Positions 3,706 to 5,831 of a DNA stretch of 5,831 nt are shown here, one piece after another. This stretch comes from Clostridia bacterium DTU080 (GTDB lineage: Bacteria; Bacillota; Limnochordia; DTU080). Location of the stretch: positions 1 through 5,831 of the forward strand of contig LFTP01000378.1 of NCBI GenBank assembly GCA_001513395.1, given 5' to 3'. Numbering within the stretch: the first letter of the stretch is position 1; the number at the start of each line of letters is the position of its first letter. Made by a program: the position numbers and the translations under genes. Under the pieces are notes generated by a model. That model did no database searches. It saw only the letters and a program-made list of their open reading frames with translations, and was not told the DNA's origin.

Positions 3706-5831
3706 CTACCGGCGCAGGCTGAGCCGAAAGCCGTTGAGTACGACGTCAGACTCGGCGGTATACACGATGCGCACGGGAGCTCCGCCCGTGATCCTCAATG
3801 CTGTCTCGCCTATTTCATCAGGGTTGAGACCGCAGGTCTGCCGTCCTTCGGCTGCGAGCCGTCCGTTTACAAAGACTCGCAACAGTTTGAGTTGTTCACA
3901 ATCGGCGTGGCAGTGATGGAAAGCGACCAGATCATATTCGCCGGGGGGCAGACCGGCCAAGATCAGTTCGAGCGATATGGCCTCTTTTTCCTTGTGGGCA
4001 TTGGCACGCACTTCGCCTCTGATCAAGGCTGAGTGCTCCAGCATGGGGCCGGATACGACGGGATCGCGCCAGCGAAACCCCAGGGTGGTATTAGCACTTG
4101 CCGCCACCGTTAAGGTGACTGGGCCCAGAGGGCTGGCAAATGTTTCGGTCTGCGGGCTGCAGATCATGTCCATTTCTCTCTGCCAGCTACGAGCGTGCAG
4201 ATCTTGTGTATATGGCGGCAAAAAGACTTGGAATCCGGGCAGAGGCTCAAACTCACCTGGCGCAAAGTACACATTCAGGACGTGTCCATCTTCCATTTCT
4301 GCGGCGGGCCACACTGCTTGGGGTATCAAACGTTCCCCTGTAGCTGTCACGGCGCCGAAAGAGAAGCTCCAGGCCCCGCACGAGAGCCCCGTGGTGTTGG
4401 TGAGGGAGACCACGAGGCAGTTGCGTCCTTCATTGAGATCCACCTCAACGGATCGAGAGCGAAAGTGCGGATGATGGCCCAGATCGACGGCAGGGGCACC
4501 GTTGAGGCGGAATCTCAACGTGTCATCCCAGCCGAAGGTCAGCGTGGCCTTCGTGGCTCGATCGGTATGCAGCGCGCACGCAGCCACGGCAGCCACGTCA
4601 ATCAGCGTGGCGCTGTTCTCGTTTGATGGCAAGGGTCGGAAAACGTGGTTGAAGTCGATAAACGAGCGCAGCGCGGCGCGTCGGCGCCAAGGCCGTCCAT
4701 GGAGCAGGCTGTCGGGCTTATCTGGCCCGGATGTGGGCAGATCCCAGTCAAGCGGGCAAGAAAACGGCCCGTTGACAAACCAATGGCCTGTGTCCCGAAG
4801 GGGCAGATCATACGCTCTGCCAGGGCTGCTTCCCGGCAATCTCTGCGGGTAGGGAGGCATGGCCACATAGGGGTAGGTCGGGACGGCGGAATACCAGTAC
4901 ACCGTGGCCGCCACGTCATGGGCTCGCGCTCCGAAACGGAGGTGGATAGAGTCATTGAAACGGATCTCGTCATGGACGAAGAAGCGATAGCCCACCATCT
5001 GCTGCAGGTCGGTGTCATCGGCGTTCTTTTGTGCGTAGTAGGGCATGTCGGAGTAAACGGAGGATTGTGCCGGGTAGCAATGACCGCCGTAGGACGTGCC
5101 AAAAGTGTCTTCGCCTCCGATGCCCCTCAGCAGGGCCGGATACGGTCCTGCGCCGTCTATGTAGATGTTGTCGGAACCGGCATGGCTCCAACGCATGATA
5201 TGCCGGCTGTGCAACATGTCTACGCTGTAGACAAAGCCTACCAGACGGCCCGGACCGTCCGCGTCAAGGATCAGAAAATCATCTTGATAGTCCGGCACCG
5301 GGGCCTCTCTGCGCCATCGGGCGCAAAAACGCATGGGTTCGGTCAATTCCTGATCAGGATACTCATGCCAGTCTATGATGTAGTAAAGACGCGAAGGCTG
5401 CCCTGATCCGTTCTCGACGGTGATCAGAGCGGATCTGCTGAACGGCATGGGAAAATAGCAGGTAAAGCCGTTATGCGGCTTCGAAGCCAAGAAAGGCGTG
5501 TTAATGGTGTAGGCCGCTCTTTGCGGGTTTTCCCCGTCGCGATTACATTCCGATCGGTTATGCATCACTCCGAAAAAATCGGCTAAAGGAGCCTCCACGT
5601 GGGGCACGGACGAGCCGTCGAAGTAAATGCGCAGGATCAGCTCCCGTCCGATGCCGCGTCCGGTCACCCAAAAACGGCGAATGCAACCCGGGCCGCTGAT
5701 CTCGGCAAGTGTGTCGTGTTCTTGTACGTTAAAGCGTCTGCTGATGCGCCTGGGCACTCCCGCTGTCGGCAGGCGAAGACCCCAAGGCTGTCGGGCTTGG
5801 ATGAGGTGGGCCGAGTGTGCCCCTGCTAAGC
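3706..5831 (-). CDS. DUF2961 / GH172-type glycoside hydrolase with two C-terminal beta-sandwich-like regions, 5' end beyond the window
   Basis: Residue numbers count from the GTG at 5757; at least 24 more residues are open upstream to the window edge. Residues about 3-300 form the DUF2961 domain: R-R-I-S, the strand A-E-I-S-G-P-G-C-I-R-R-F-W (18-30), L-I-L-R-I-Y-F-D-G (40-48), P-L-A-D-F-F-G (57-63), the acidic motif G-I-G-G-E-D-T-F-G with Glu216, and G-Y-R-F-F-V-H-D-E-I-R-F (256-267). Characterised members (GH172) act on alpha-fructofuranosides and D-arabinofuranosides using two Glu residues; Glu216 is a plausible catalytic candidate, but I cannot place the second. Residues about 322-470 look like a carbohydrate-binding type beta-sandwich (G-H-W-F-V-N-G-P-F, then G-W-D-D-T-L-R-F-R-L-N-G). 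Residues about 505-683 resemble a second galactose-binding or malectin-like fold (G-L-P-P-G-E-Y-D-L, V-F-V-N-G-R, V-L-N-G-F-R-L). The start, and whether a signal peptide exists, cannot be seen. GTG 5757 has no Shine-Dalgarno and family-like sequence continues before it. The family is secure; the substrate is unknown. Confidence 0.88.
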   Translation of the reverse strand, partial: LAGAHSAHLIQARQPWGLRLPTAGVPRRISRRFNVQEHDTLAEISGPGCIRRFWVTGRGIGRELILRIYFDGSSVPHVEAPLADFFGVMHNRSECNRDGENPQRAAYTINTPFLASKPHNGFTCYFPMPFSRSALITVENGSGQPSRLYYIIDWHEYPDQELTEPMRFCARWRREAPVPDYQDDFLILDADGPGRLVGFVYSVDMLHSRHIMRWSHAGSDNIYIDGAGPYPALLRGIGGEDTFGTSYGGHCYPAQSSVYSDMPYYAQKNADDTDLQQMVGYRFFVHDEIRFNDSIHLRFGARAHDVAATVYWYSAVPTYPYVAMPPYPQRLPGSSPGRAYDLPLRDTGHWFVNGPFSCPLDWDLPTSGPDKPDSLLHGRPWRRRAALRSFIDFNHVFRPLPSNENSATLIDVAAVAACALHTDRATKATLTFGWDDTLRFRLNGAPAVDLGHHPHFRSRSVEVDLNEGRNCLVVSLTNTTGLSCGAWSFSFGAVTATGERLIPQAVWPAAEMEDGHVLNVYFAPGEFEPLPGFQVFLPPYTQDLHARSWQREMDMICSPQTETFASPLGPVTLTVAASANTTLGFRWRDPVVSGPMLEHSALIRGEVRANAHKEKEAISLELILAGLPPGEYDLVAFHHCHADCEQLKLLRVFVNGRLAAEGRQTCGLNPDEIGETALRITGGAPVRIVYTAESDVVLNGFRLSLRR

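Noticed and set aside
4645..5406. 253-codon open frame on the plus strand opposite the GH172-type gene
   Set aside because: It is fully antisense to a recognised protein family, its translation is low-complexity without any family resemblance, and no convincing ribosome binding site was identified. It is best explained by GC-rich codon use on the other strand.
4706..5798. 14-base word AGGCTGTCGGGCTT occurring at 4706-4719 and 5785-5798
   Set aside because: The two copies lie in different codon phases of the same gene, are not at symmetric or boundary positions, and are short enough to be coincidental.

Overview
The window is a moderately GC-rich bacterial accessory region centred on carbohydrate acquisition, with the remains of an insertion sequence at its left edge. 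No 16S rRNA or other phylogenetic marker is present. AGGAG-type ribosome binding sites, a consensus TATAAT promoter, GTG/TTG starts and an IS1634-type transposase fit a Bacillota-like genome. The solute-binding protein has a signal-peptidase-I leader instead of a lipobox cysteine, which is unusual for a monoderm Bacillota and fits a diderm-type lineage (Limnochordia-like, Chloroflexota or Armatimonadota are possible). This placement is inference.

Layout. (1) 1-978, plus strand: the 3' part of an IS1634/IS4-superfamily DDE transposase, interrupted by an in-frame TAA at 325-327, so it is a pseudogene as it stands. A hairpin followed by four T's lies at 1010-1041. (2) 979-1197: intergenic, containing a CG-centred 14-bp dyad of the kind bound by LacI-family repressors (1137-1150) and a good Shine-Dalgarno. 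(3) 1198-2487, plus strand: an extracellular sugar-type (family 1) ABC solute-binding protein with no adjacent permease genes, ending at a strong intrinsic terminator (2514-2542). (4) 2545-3591, minus strand and convergent: a LacI-family repressor with a TTG start. Its promoter (extended -10 TGCTATAAT, 17-bp spacer) is at 3660-3688 and is surrounded by two dyad symmetries. (5) 3706 to the right edge, minus strand: a DUF2961 (GH172-type) protein carrying two C-terminal beta-sandwich-like regions. Its frame is open to the window edge, so its 5' end is probably outside.

How the parts may work together (inference): the LacI-type regulator probably senses a sugar or oligosaccharide and controls the solute-binding protein gene through the 1137-1150 dyad, and possibly its own promoter. 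The binding protein would deliver the ligand to a permease encoded elsewhere. The GH172-type protein would process a glycan, plausibly a furanoside given what is known of characterised GH172 members. I found no CRISPR array, tRNA, rRNA or phage genes. The region looks like an ordinary carbohydrate-use locus with some interesting regulatory DNA, not an obviously new kind of system.
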